Assembly (NCBI RefSeq): GCF_007752535.1
Contig: NZ_CP036426.1
Span: 8,432,001-8,496,000 of the forward strand
DNA length: 64,000 nucleotides
Source of the DNA: Tautonia plasticadhaerens
Lineage (GTDB): Bacteria > Planctomycetota > Planctomycetia > Isosphaerales > Isosphaeraceae
Direction: 5' to 3'
Shown here one piece after another: positions 1-7,825 of the stretch; the stretch's first letter is position 1; every line of letters starts with the position of its first letter. The notes under the pieces are model-generated. The model searched no databases, was not told the origin of the DNA, and saw only the letters and a program-made list of their open reading frames with translations. The position numbers were made by a program, and so were the translations under genes.

Positions 1-126
1 TTCCCCCTGGGCGTCAGCCGGCCGAGCCCCTACCTCTGGGTCGTCGCCCCGGCGGCCAAGGTGGGCGTCTACCAGGCGCTCTCGACCCGCAAGGGCGGCG
101 AGGTCATCAGCGCCGACCAGTTCTGA
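1..126 (+). CDS. DUF1559 pseudopilin-like protein, C-terminal fragment
   Basis: Only the last 41 codons lie in the window. They read in frame 1 and end in TGA at 124-126. The tail, ending in [10 protein letters not shown], closely matches the C-termini of the two complete DUF1559 genes here (26139-27203 and 54108-55097). The family has a type IV pilin-like N-terminal methylation segment and an extracellular domain of unknown function, and is greatly expanded in Planctomycetes. The N-terminus is outside the window, so its signal cannot be checked. Confidence 0.85.
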   Translation, partial: FPLGVSRPSPYLWVVAPAAKVGVYQALSTRKGGEVISADQF

Positions 127-355
127 TCCCGCCCGATTGCCAAGGAGCCGGAATCCGGGCCGGGGGGCCATCGCCCCCCGGCCCTCCCCCTTCCTGGGCA
201 CGGCCCGGGCCCGATCCGGGCCGCACCTCCCCGGGAATCCCCCCGACCGGCCCGGCCAGGGCGGGAATCCCGTTGCATCGGGGGATCGCTCATCCCTAGA
301 ATCGTGACGTCGGTGCGAGTTCTCCCATCGGTCGATCGGTGCGATGGAGGGCGGC

Positions 356-625
356 ATGGAACACGGCGTCCCGCTCGACCGCCTGCCGGCGGGCCTGCAC
401 TTCCCCCCCGAGTTCGAGGGCCGCATCCGGTACGACGCCGATCGGCGTCGCCTGGCCTTCCTCGGCTTCATGAGCCGGGCCGATTTCGACACCCTCTCCC
501 GGCTCAGCCCCGACTGGCCCTACCGCCGGGCCGTGGAGGAGCTGTTCCGGTCCGGAACCGCCGACGACGCCCCCCCTCGATGGGGCCTGAGGCGCCTGCT
601 CGCGTCGGTCTCCGGGATGTCCTGA
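356..625 (+). CDS. Small hypothetical protein
   Basis: This encodes about 89 aa, charged and soluble, with no signal peptide or membrane segment. I do not recognise the family. I prefer the ATG at 356 because a GGAGGGCGG stretch lies directly upstream; an in-frame ATG at 344 would add four residues. The C-terminal part is Arg/Leu-rich. It sits between a DUF1559 tail and a convergent DUF427 gene, and nothing around it suggests a function. It is supported by codon bias and a plausible ribosome binding site only. Confidence 0.6.
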   Translation: MEHGVPLDRLPAGLHFPPEFEGRIRYDADRRRLAFLGFMSRADFDTLSRLSPDWPYRRAVEELFRSGTADDAPPRWGLRRLLASVSGMS

Positions 626-681
626 CCGGATCGGGCCGGCCGGGCCGATCCTGCCGACCCGACGGCCCGCCGCCGGGCGGG

Positions 682-1032
682 TCACTGCACGACGATCGCG
701 CCGACCTTGTCCCGGTCGAACGACAGGTGGTCCTTGATCGCGGCGACCTCGGCCCTGGGGTCCTCGTAGCTCCAGGCCACGTCGTCGATGACCCGATCGC
801 CGACGGACAGGCGGAAGTAGGATGCGTCCCCCTTGAACGGGCAGTGCGTCGACCGCTCGCCTCGATCCATCGCCGCCATGACGACGTCTTCCCTGGGGAG
901 GTAGTAGGCCGTCGCCATCGCCCCCTCCTTCAGGGCGAGGGCCCGAGTCGAGTCGGCGATCGTCTTGTCGGCGTAGGTCACGAGGACTCGGCCGGCGACC
1001 GGCTCGATGGTGATCTGGTGCGGGTTGCTCAT
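682..1032 (-). CDS. DUF427 domain protein
   Basis: The protein is 116 aa. It matches the DUF427 pattern: an N-terminal segment resembling PVAGRVLVTYADKTIADS, a central YYLPREDV segment, the HCPFKGDASYF motif and a C-terminal region containing AWSYEDP. DUF427 proteins are small beta-rich proteins of unknown biochemical role. I chose the ATG at 1032 because the homologous region begins there; the frame stays open well upstream but looks like antisense noise. The gene points away from the cytochrome gene at 1404, with a palindrome in the shared upstream region. Confidence 0.88.
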   Translation of the reverse strand: MSNPHQITIEPVAGRVLVTYADKTIADSTRALALKEGAMATAYYLPREDVVMAAMDRGERSTHCPFKGDASYFRLSVGDRVIDDVAWSYEDPRAEVAAIKDHLSFDRDKVGAIVVQ

Positions 1033-1116
1033 CGCGGGGCATGCCTCCGGGTCGAGCTCGGGGGGTCTGGTCCGATCGGATCCCTCCCATCCTCGCAGGT
1101 TCCGGGCCTCCGGCAA

Positions 1117-1145
1117 GGCCGTCGGCCCTCGGAGGGCCGACGGCC
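1117..1145. repeat. 29-bp palindrome between divergent genes
   Basis: Perfect inverted arms of 14 bp (1117-1130 and 1132-1145) surround a single central base. The palindrome lies in the 371-bp gap between the divergently transcribed DUF427 and cytochrome genes. An operator is possible, but so is a dispersed palindromic element. The rest of the gap (1033-1403) is very GC-rich and shows no gene. Confidence 0.6.
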
Positions 1146-1403
1146 CCGTCGCCCACCCCGACGCCGACGCCGACGGCCTCGAATATCGGGACGGTCCCGG
1201 CCGTCTCCGATCCGGGACGGTACGTCGATGGTCTCGCATCGGCGTCGGGCGTCGGGCCGTCGACCTCCGATCGGCCCGGGACTCGCCCGACTGGGGTCCC
1301 CTCCGCCGTCCACATCGGTTCGACCCGGATGAGGGCCGATCGGCGGGCCGCACCCCCCGACGGGCCGACGGGCCGACGGGCCGGAACGAAACGGAGTCTC
1401 GAC

Positions 1404-2807
1404 ATGCGACCGGCATCCTCGACGAGATCCTCGGCATCCCTCCGGCGGCTCGGCGCGACGGCGATGCTGCTGCTAGCGTCCCCGCCGACAAGCCGGGCCG
1501 CCGACGACGGCCCGGCCCCTCCCCCCCCGGCCGAGGTCCTGGAGGCCGGCCGGGAGCTGTTCACCCGGTCCTGGATGCCGGGAGACCCGAGGAGCCGGGC
1601 GGGGGACGGCCTCGGGCCGGTCTTCAACGCCCAAGCCTGCGTCGACTGCCACGACCGGGGGGGCGTCGGCGGCGCCGGCCTGTCGGCCCGGAACATCGAG
1701 ATCGCCTCGGCCTCCGGGGGGGCCCCGGGCGGGGCGCCCGGGTTCTTCTACGCCATGAACATGAACTTCGCCGCCGGGCGGTTCGAGTACCGCTTCGGGC
1801 CCCCGCCGTCGGGCCGGGCCGGCCGCGAGCCCGACCCGGCCGACCGGGCGAGGCTGGAGGCGATCCACCCCGGCTTCCGGGAGGCGTCCGGCGTGGTGCT
1901 CCACCGCTTCGGGGTCGACCCCGAATATGCCTCCTGGAGGGCCGGGGTGCCGGGGAGACACGGCCTCGTCTCGGTCCGGATCTCCCGGAGGAACCCGACT
2001 CCCCTGTTCGGGGTCGGCCGGATCGACGCCATCCCCGACGAGGCGATCGAGGGGGCCGCCCGGCGGTCCTCACGGGCCCGATCGACCCGGGGACGCGTCT
2101 CCCGGCTGCCCGACGGCCGGGTCGGCCGGTTCGGCTGGAAGGGGCAGACCGCCACCCTGGAGGAGTTCATCCGGTCGGCCGCCGCCGGCGAGCTGGGCCT
2201 GGAGGTCCCCGGTCACAGCCAGGCCGTCGACCCCCGACTCCCCGGCATCGGCGCCCCGGGGCCGGATCTGGACCAGGCGGACGTCGGCGCGTTGACCGCC
2301 TTCGTCCGCTCCCTCCCCGGACCGGTCTCCGATCCCGACGCCGATGACAACCGGGCCGAACTGGTCGAGGCCGGGGCCGAGACCTTCCGGTCGCTCGGCT
2401 GCGCCTCCTGCCACGTGCCGGATCTCGGCGGGGTCGAGGGGCTCTACAGCGACCTACTCCTGCACGACATGGGCCCCCGTCTGGTCGACACCGGCTCCTA
2501 CGTCGCCTTCGGCGCCCGGCCGACCGCGCCCGCCGCCGTCCCCGTCGCCGAGGGCTCACCCGCCTCGGAGCACGAGTGGCGGACTCCCCCGCTCTGGGGC
2601 CTGCGAGACTCCGGCCCCTACCTGCACGACGGCCGGGCCGCCACCATCTCCGAGGCGATCCTCCTGCACGACGGCCAGGGCCTCGCCGCCTCCCGACGCT
2701 TCTCCCGGCTCTCCGGCCGTCGCCTGGAGCAACTGGAGGCGTTCCTCATGTCGCTGGCCGCCCCATCGGAGCAGGAAGCCCGCCCCTTGTTCGCAATCGA
2801 TCCGTGA
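1404..2807 (+). CDS. Di-heme oxidoreductase-like cytochrome c (DUF1111/COG3488)
   Basis: The protein is 467 aa with an N-terminal signal sequence (hydrophobic ATAMLLLASPP, then an Ala-rich cleavage region), so it should be exported. Two c-type heme motifs are visible: CVDCH near residue 80 and CASCH near residue 335. The spacing, the segment beginning FTRSWMPGD and the C-terminal LWGLRDSGPYLHDGRA block fit the COG3488 family of thiol-oxidoreductase or peroxidase-like di-heme cytochromes. The physiological electron partner is unknown. The ATG at 1404 follows an ACGGAG site, whereas the longer open frame upstream lacks a signal peptide. Confidence 0.85.
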   Translation: MRPASSTRSSASLRRLGATAMLLLASPPTSRAADDGPAPPPPAEVLEAGRELFTRSWMPGDPRSRAGDGLGPVFNAQACVDCHDRGGVGGAGLSARNIEIASASGGAPGGAPGFFYAMNMNFAAGRFEYRFGPPPSGRAGREPDPADRARLEAIHPGFREASGVVLHRFGVDPEYASWRAGVPGRHGLVSVRISRRNPTPLFGVGRIDAIPDEAIEGAARRSSRARSTRGRVSRLPDGRVGRFGWKGQTATLEEFIRSAAAGELGLEVPGHSQAVDPRLPGIGAPGPDLDQADVGALTAFVRSLPGPVSDPDADDNRAELVEAGAETFRSLGCASCHVPDLGGVEGLYSDLLLHDMGPRLVDTGSYVAFGARPTAPAAVPVAEGSPASEHEWRTPPLWGLRDSGPYLHDGRAATISEAILLHDGQGLAASRRFSRLSGRRLEQLEAFLMSLAAPSEQEARPLFAIDP

Positions 2808-2871
2808 CGGGAGGCGTTCCAGGGAGCTGGAGAGACCAGGGTCGAATCGGTCACCGCTCGGAAGGCACCGA

Positions 2872-3036
2872 TCAGTTCGAAATGGAGTCGCGTAGCGTAT
2901 TGGCAACCACGATCACGACCTTCCCGATCAGCGAAGAGTTCAGGACGAACAGGCCGAGTCCCGCCAGGATCAAGGTCGCCCGGACCAGGTGCAGACAGTC
3001 GTCATTCCGCAACAGGAGGGAATTTCGGCTCTTCAT
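2872..3036 (-). CDS. Small single-pass membrane protein, possible Flp-pilin paralogue
   Basis: This encodes 54 aa. A short polar N-terminus (LLLRNDD) is followed by a hydrophobic stretch from about residue 18 to 46. The layout resembles the Flp-type pilin 100 bp away (RDDD then a hydrophobic helix), but the conserved Glu-Tyr pair is absent. There is no clear ribosome binding site on this strand. It could be a degenerate duplicate of the pilin gene or a chance ORF. Confidence 0.45.
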   Translation of the reverse strand: MKSRNSLLLRNDDCLHLVRATLILAGLGLFVLNSSLIGKVVIVVANTLRDSISN

Positions 3037-3137
3037 GGGAGGAGTCTCACGAGGGGGAGTTCAGGGGAGGAGCCCGCATTACAGCGGGCCATGGTGTTTG
3101 ATCGGGGAGACTCTCGGAGGCAGATCGTTGCATCGAG

Positions 3138-3305
3138 TCAGTTCGTCAGCGCGGTCATCACCACCTGGAAGGTCGAGCCCACGCGATTGCCCAGCCCCGT
3201 GATCGAGAGCAGGGAAGCCAGCACGATCAGGGCCAGCATCAGGGCGTACTCGACGGCAGCCACGGCGTCGTCATCCCGGACCAGTCGGTCGGCGATCCGA
3301 AGCAT
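3138..3305 (-). CDS. Flp/Fap-family type IVb pilin
   Basis: The protein is 55 aa. After a basic and acidic leader (MLRIADRLVRDDDAV) comes the AAVEYALMLALIVLASL segment typical of Flp pilins: a Glu followed by Tyr in a hydrophobic helix. A Flp pilin is the major subunit of tight-adherence (Tad) pili and is cleaved by a TadV-type prepilin peptidase. The start is supported by AAGGAA about eight bases upstream. No tad secretion genes accompany it here, so it is an orphan subunit in this window. Confidence 0.82.
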   Translation of the reverse strand: MLRIADRLVRDDDAVAAVEYALMLALIVLASLLSITGLGNRVGSTFQVVMTALTN

Positions 3306-3543
3306 CAGCGTGATTCCTTGATCGGAGTCGGGCAGGGAGTTCCCGTCGCTCGACAGGCTGCACAGTGTACGTCACGGCTCCGCACGCAAGGACGCATGTT
3401 GTCACGAATCAACGGTCCGAACGATGCGCCAGTCGTGGCCGAATCCTCAAGGGGGTCGGGAGCCGGAACGCGAACCGGCCGCCGCACCCCGAGGGGGCGC
3501 GGCGGCCGGTCAGGTCCGGGCGATTGGCCGATCGGCCGACCGA

Positions 3544-4869
3544 TCAGGTCAGGTTCGGCAGCGGGCCCTCGCCGCAGAAGTCGGGGTTGCCGAAGCGTTC
3601 GATGCGGTGGCCGAAGGCGTGGGCGAAGGAGAGCAGCAGCCGGTTGTGGTGGGCGTCCTTGTACTTGAGCGAGCGGCCCATCTTGAAGCCGAGCCCGCCG
3701 CCGACGAGGACGAAGGGGATGTCGTTGAGCGTGTGCGAGTTCCCCTTGCCCAGCTCGTTGGTCCAGACGATCGTCGTGTTGTCGAGCATCGTCCCCTCGC
3801 CGCCCGGCTCGGGGGTCTCGGCCAACCGCTTCGCCAGGTAGGCGACCTGCTCGCAGTACCAGGTGTTGATCCGGGTCAGCTTGTCGACGGCGTCCTCGTT
3901 GCTGTCCGGCTCGTGCGAGAGCTCGTGGTGCCCCTCGTCGATGCCGATCCAGCGCATCTTCGGCTGGCCGACGGAGTTGGTGATCTGGAAGGTGGCGACC
4001 CGGGCGAAGTCGGCCGCGAAGCTGTTGACCATCAGGTCGATCTGCTGCTTCGAGATCCGGGGCATGTCGTCGTTCTCGGCCTCGTCGAGCCCCGGCTCCA
4101 GCTCGGGGACGGCGTGGCCGACGTCCTTGATGTCCCCGGCCGAGGCGAGTTGCTGCTCCATCTCCCGGACGAAGGTGGCGTGCTCGTCGAGCAGGCGGCG
4201 GTCCTCGGCGCTGACGGCCGATCGGACCTTGACGAGGTCGTCCTTCAGGTCGTCGAGAATGCTCCGCAGGCTCTCCTGGTCCTTCAGGCGGCCGTAGAGC
4301 TTGTTGAACATCTGGTACGGGTCGTCGATCGGCGTCAGCGGCTTGTTCGGCCCGGCGTAGGACATCCGGGTCCAGGTGTCGGCCCGGTCGGGCACCATGA
4401 CGCCGAACTCCAGCGAGCCGAACCGGGTGCGGGTCGACTCATCGGCCTGGAGGTAGTTCTTGATCTCCTGGTCGATCGACACCCCGCTGGCCCAGCCGGC
4501 CGGGGTGTGCGAGCCGCCCTGGATGTTGCCCGGGAACAGCTCGGCGCCGGTCAGGAGGCAGCCGATGCCCCTCATGTGGTTGTCGCCGTCGCCCCGGACC
4601 TTGTCGCAGACGCCGTTGAGCACGAGCGTCTGGCCCTTGAACGGTTCCAGGGGCTTGAGGATCGGCTTGAGCTGGAAGTCCTCCCCCTCCTCGTCCGGCC
4701 AGAAGGTGTCGGGGAAGATGCCGTTGGGGCTGAAGACGACGACCAGGCGCTGCTTGCGCGACCCCTGGTTGGCGAACCCGAGGCTCGGCAGGTTGAGGAT
4801 GAACGGCAGGGCGGCGCCGCCGATGCCGAGGCGACGGACGAAATCTCGGCGGGTGGTGGTCCGGGCCAT
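3544..4869 (-). CDS. DUF1552 domain protein, exported
   Basis: The protein is 441 aa and starts with a twin-arginine-type leader ([19 protein letters not shown]). The body matches DUF1552: the [16 protein letters not shown] segment, the [16 protein letters not shown] block, and a C-terminal region with [30 protein letters not shown]1552 proteins almost always sit directly downstream of a DUF1592/DUF1588/DUF1585 cytochrome-like gene, as here (142-bp gap, same strand). The function is not established. The pair is thought to work in the periplasm or at the cell surface. Confidence 0.92.
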   Translation of the reverse strand: MARTTTRRDFVRRLGIGGAALPFILNLPSLGFANQGSRKQRLVVVFSPNGIFPDTFWPDEEGEDFQLKPILKPLEPFKGQTLVLNGVCDKVRGDGDNHMRGIGCLLTGAELFPGNIQGGSHTPAGWASGVSIDQEIKNYLQADESTRTRFGSLEFGVMVPDRADTWTRMSYAGPNKPLTPIDDPYQMFNKLYGRLKDQESLRSILDDLKDDLVKVRSAVSAEDRRLLDEHATFVREMEQQLASAGDIKDVGHAVPELEPGLDEAENDDMPRISKQQIDLMVNSFAADFARVATFQITNSVGQPKMRWIGIDEGHHELSHEPDSNEDAVDKLTRINTWYCEQVAYLAKRLAETPEPGGEGTMLDNTTIVWTNELGKGNSHTLNDIPFVLVGGGLGFKMGRSLKYKDAHHNRLLLSFAHAFGHRIERFGNPDFCGEGPLPNLT

Positions 4870-5011
4870 GGGAGGTTGCCCCCTCTCTGGGTCTCGGAGT
4901 CGCCGGGCGGGGCCGGGCGGGGCCGTTCGCCGGGCATCGGGTTCGATTCGGATCAGCGGATGATGGCGGCCGGCGGAGGTCCGATACCGGACCGGACACC
5001 GGATGGTAACG

Positions 5012-7393
5012 CTACTCGGAGGCCGACGCGAGGCCCGGCCGCTGCCGGGGGACCAAGGCGGTCCGGGAGACGATCTCGACGAGCAGCTCCCGGATGTTGT
5101 AGCCGTCGGCGGCGAAGTCGCCGCGGAGGTCGGCCAGGGTGTCGGGGCCGTAAGCCCGCACCGGCTGCTTGACCAGGTGCTGGAAGACCTGCTCGACGAA
5201 GGCGTCGTGCACCTCCTCGCTGGAGGCGAGGAACTCGGCCAGCTCCCGGACGCCCTCGAAGGTGGCCGTCTCGCCGGTCCGGGTCTTGTACAGGCCGGAG
5301 GCGTCGACCGGCTTGCCCTTCTCCTCCGGCCGGAATCGGCCGACGGCGTCGAACCGCTCGAGGGCGAAGCCCAGGGGGTTGATCATCCCGTGGCAGGACA
5401 TGCACGATTCGGGGCTGGTCTGCAGGGCCACCCGTTCCCGGGTCGTCAGGTCCTGGTGCAAGTCGGGCGCCAGCGGGGAGACGGCCACCGGCGGGGGCCG
5501 GAGCCGCTGGCCCAGCACCCCCCGGGCGAGGAAGACGCCCCGGTGGATCGGCGAGGTCTCCGCGGTGTACGAGAGGTTGGCCAGCAGGTACGGGTGCGAG
5601 AGCACGCCGGCCCGGTCCCCCATGCCCTCGGCGACCTCGTCGAACTCGGGGGAGTCGGCCGGCAGGTCGGCGCCGTAGAACTCGGCGAGGCGGCCGTTGA
5701 GGTACAGCTCCCGGTCCAGCAGCAGGCGGCGGAAGTCGGCCGACTCGTCCTCCCAGGCGACGTCCTCGAGGAACAGGTCGAGCGAGGTCCTCAGGTCGGA
5801 GATGACCCGCTCGTCGAACTCGGCGAAGTGCTCAGGGTCCTTGGCGAGGTCGGGCACGTCCTCGACCTTGAGCCAGCGGTGGAAGAAGTCGAGCAGCTTG
5901 GCGCGGGCCCTCTGGTCGCCGACCATGCGGCGGGCCTGCTCCTCGACCTGCTCCGGGGTGGAGAGCCTGCCCTCGGCGGCGGCCTCGAGCAGCGGCCCGT
6001 CGGGGATCGAGTCCCAGAGGGCGAAGGAGATCCGGGAGGCGACGTCGTAGGCGTCGGGCTCCTCGCTGAGCTCCCGGTAGAGGAACCGGGGGGACTTCAG
6101 GGTGAGCAGGACGACGCGCTTGATGGCGGTCCCGGCGTCGGGGGCGCCGTCGAACTGGCGGGCGACGTAGAGGTCGCGCTGCTCGTCGGAGAGGGGGCGT
6201 CGGAAGGCCCGCTCGACGAGGGTCGAGGCGAAGTCGCGGAGCTTTGCGTCCCGGTCGGGGTCGTCCCGCTCGATCCCGGCCAGCTCGTCGAGGTGCTCGG
6301 CCACGTACGCGGCGACCTCGATGGCCCCCTCGGTCGTGGCCGACTCCCAGGCGGCCGAGACGGTGTTGCCCCGGTCGTAGCCGACGCTCCGGTCGTCGGG
6401 AGGGAAGGGGGTGACGGGCACGAAGACCCGGGGGGCCCACTCGGGGGACAGGTGACGGGCGGGGATGACCTCGGCGGCCCGCCGGGGGGGGGCCCATTCC
6501 AGCGAGATCGAGGCCGGGATCTCCGGCTGCTCCTCGTCCTCCTTCTTGACCCCCTGGTTCGCCTTCGAGAACTCGACCCGGAGCCGATACGGCCGGCCGG
6601 CCAGCAGGTCGATCTCGGCGTGGTGCTCGGTCATGTCGCCCGACTGGACGTAGCCGTCGATCAGCTCCTTCTCGTCGTCGTTGAGCCAGACCCGGATGGC
6701 GTGCTCGGTCCGGACGATGATCTCGTAGGTGCCGGACTCGGGGGGCAGCAGCGAGCCCTCCCACTGGATCGAGAACTCGTTGGGCTTGTCGAACCCCTCG
6801 TCCTCGGGGTCCGGGGTCCCGGGGCCGAAGTCGAAGTCGATCCGGGGGTCGACGCGCTCGATGACCCGATTGTCCCGCCGGGTCCGTCGGCCGTTGTAGT
6901 ACTCGCCCTTCAGGCCGCGCTCGTCCCCCCAGTGCGCCCGGGGCCGGAAGCTGCCGACGAGGTCGGAGACGGCGTTCCGGTACTGGGGGACGGTCAGCCG
7001 GGCCAGCTCGATCCGGGCCGGGGCGTTGCGGGCCCGGGCGATCTCCGAGTAGAAGGCGTCGTAGACGTACCGGGCGACCGCCTCGGCGTCCTCGCCGACG
7101 CACTCCTCGGCGAAGCCGGGCGGCATCTCCTCGTCGACGTAGCCGGCCAGGCCCTCGACGGTCTTGTCCCCTTCCAGGGGGTAGGGGTAGTCCAGCTCGG
7201 TCCCCTCGCCGTCGTCGCCGTGGCACTCGGCGCACTGGTTCCGGTAGATCTCGGCCCCCCGGGCGACCAGCTCGTCCTCGGCGGGGGAGGCGAGGCTCGG
7301 GGAGCCGAGCAGGGCGACGGCCAGCGCGGCCATCGGGCCGGCGGCGAGGGGCCTGCTCCGGGCGGGGTCCTGGGGCGGGGACATCATCATCAT
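5012..7393 (-). CDS. DUF1592-family multidomain cytochrome-like protein with PA14 domain
   Basis: The protein is 793 aa. After a signal peptide comes a c-type heme motif CAECH (Cys54, Cys57, His58). Further on are a DUF1587-like segment, a PA14-type carbohydrate-binding region (about 170-310, containing [10 protein letters not shown] and [20 protein letters not shown]), then DUF1595, DUF1592, DUF1588 with a second CMSCH motif near residue 663, and DUF1585 at the C-terminus. This is the standard Planctomycetes-type architecture. I chose the start at 7393, the first of four consecutive ATGs, because GGAGGG lies just upstream; the longer frame adds 60 Arg/Pro-rich residues before the signal. It forms an operon with the DUF1552 gene. 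Confidence 0.93.
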   Translation of the reverse strand: MMMMSPPQDPARSRPLAAGPMAALAVALLGSPSLASPAEDELVARGAEIYRNQCAECHGDDGEGTELDYPYPLEGDKTVEGLAGYVDEEMPPGFAEECVGEDAEAVARYVYDAFYSEIARARNAPARIELARLTVPQYRNAVSDLVGSFRPRAHWGDERGLKGEYYNGRRTRRDNRVIERVDPRIDFDFGPGTPDPEDEGFDKPNEFSIQWEGSLLPPESGTYEIIVRTEHAIRVWLNDDEKELIDGYVQSGDMTEHHAEIDLLAGRPYRLRVEFSKANQGVKKEDEEQPEIPASISLEWAPPRRAAEVIPARHLSPEWAPRVFVPVTPFPPDDRSVGYDRGNTVSAAWESATTEGAIEVAAYVAEHLDELAGIERDDPDRDAKLRDFASTLVERAFRRPLSDEQRDLYVARQFDGAPDAGTAIKRVVLLTLKSPRFLYRELSEEPDAYDVASRISFALWDSIPDGPLLEAAAEGRLSTPEQVEEQARRMVGDQRARAKLLDFFHRWLKVEDVPDLAKDPEHFAEFDERVISDLRTSLDLFLEDVAWEDESADFRRLLLDRELYLNGRLAEFYGADLPADSPEFDEVAEGMGDRAGVLSHPYLLANLSYTAETSPIHRGVFLARGVLGQRLRPPPVAVSPLAPDLHQDLTTRERVALQTSPESCMSCHGMINPLGFALERFDAVGRFRPEEKGKPVDASGLYKTRTGETATFEGVRELAEFLASSEEVHDAFVEQVFQHLVKQPVRAYGPDTLADLRGDFAADGYNIRELLVEIVSRTALVPRQRPGLASASE

Positions 7394-7825
7394 CGCGGCG
7401 GGCCCTCCGGTGAGGAGGCTTCGGTGTCGATTGCGGGGCGACACGCGACTCGGGCGGGGAGGCCCCGGGCGTCGGGGCCCGGGGCGGCGGGGAGGCGAGC
7501 GGCGGGGCCGGATCGGGCGATCCGGGGTCGTCTCAAGACCTCGTCGACGGCCGCTCCAGGCCGGTCCCTTCATCTCGGATCGGCTCGATCATCGTTTGTT
7601 GTACACAATACGAACGGCGGGGGTCAAGGGTTCGGGATTCTCGACGGCCGGGCCCGGCGGGCGGGGGATCTCCCGAGGGCCCTCCCCGGCGACTCCCCGG
7701 ATCGGCTAGACTGGGCTGAATGGACCGGACGGACGCCGAGACCGGGCCGGGACGGCCGGGCCCGGCGACGCGAGGCCGGGGCTCGTCGGCCGGGGGACGC
7801 CTCGACGGGCGGGGGGAGGCTGGGG
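7394..7825. other. Divergent intergenic region
   Basis: These 432 bp separate the start of the DUF1592 operon (minus) from the zinc-ribbon protein gene (plus). A small AT-richer patch at about 7590-7617, containing TTGTTGTACACAATACG, stands out from the GC-rich background. It is the best candidate promoter zone for the minus-strand operon. I see no gene in it. Confidence 0.5.

Noticed and set aside
3424-5172. Long open frame antisense to the DUF1552 gene (582 aa)
   Set aside because: It is a GC-codon shadow of a well supported gene, with no domain and a Val/Asp/Gly-rich composition typical of antisense frames.
5003-7825. Open frame on the plus strand running antisense to the DUF1592 gene into the zinc-ribbon gene
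   Set aside because: The upstream half is a shadow of the DUF1592 gene. The real protein starts at 7826, where the zinc ribbon and ribosome binding site appear.
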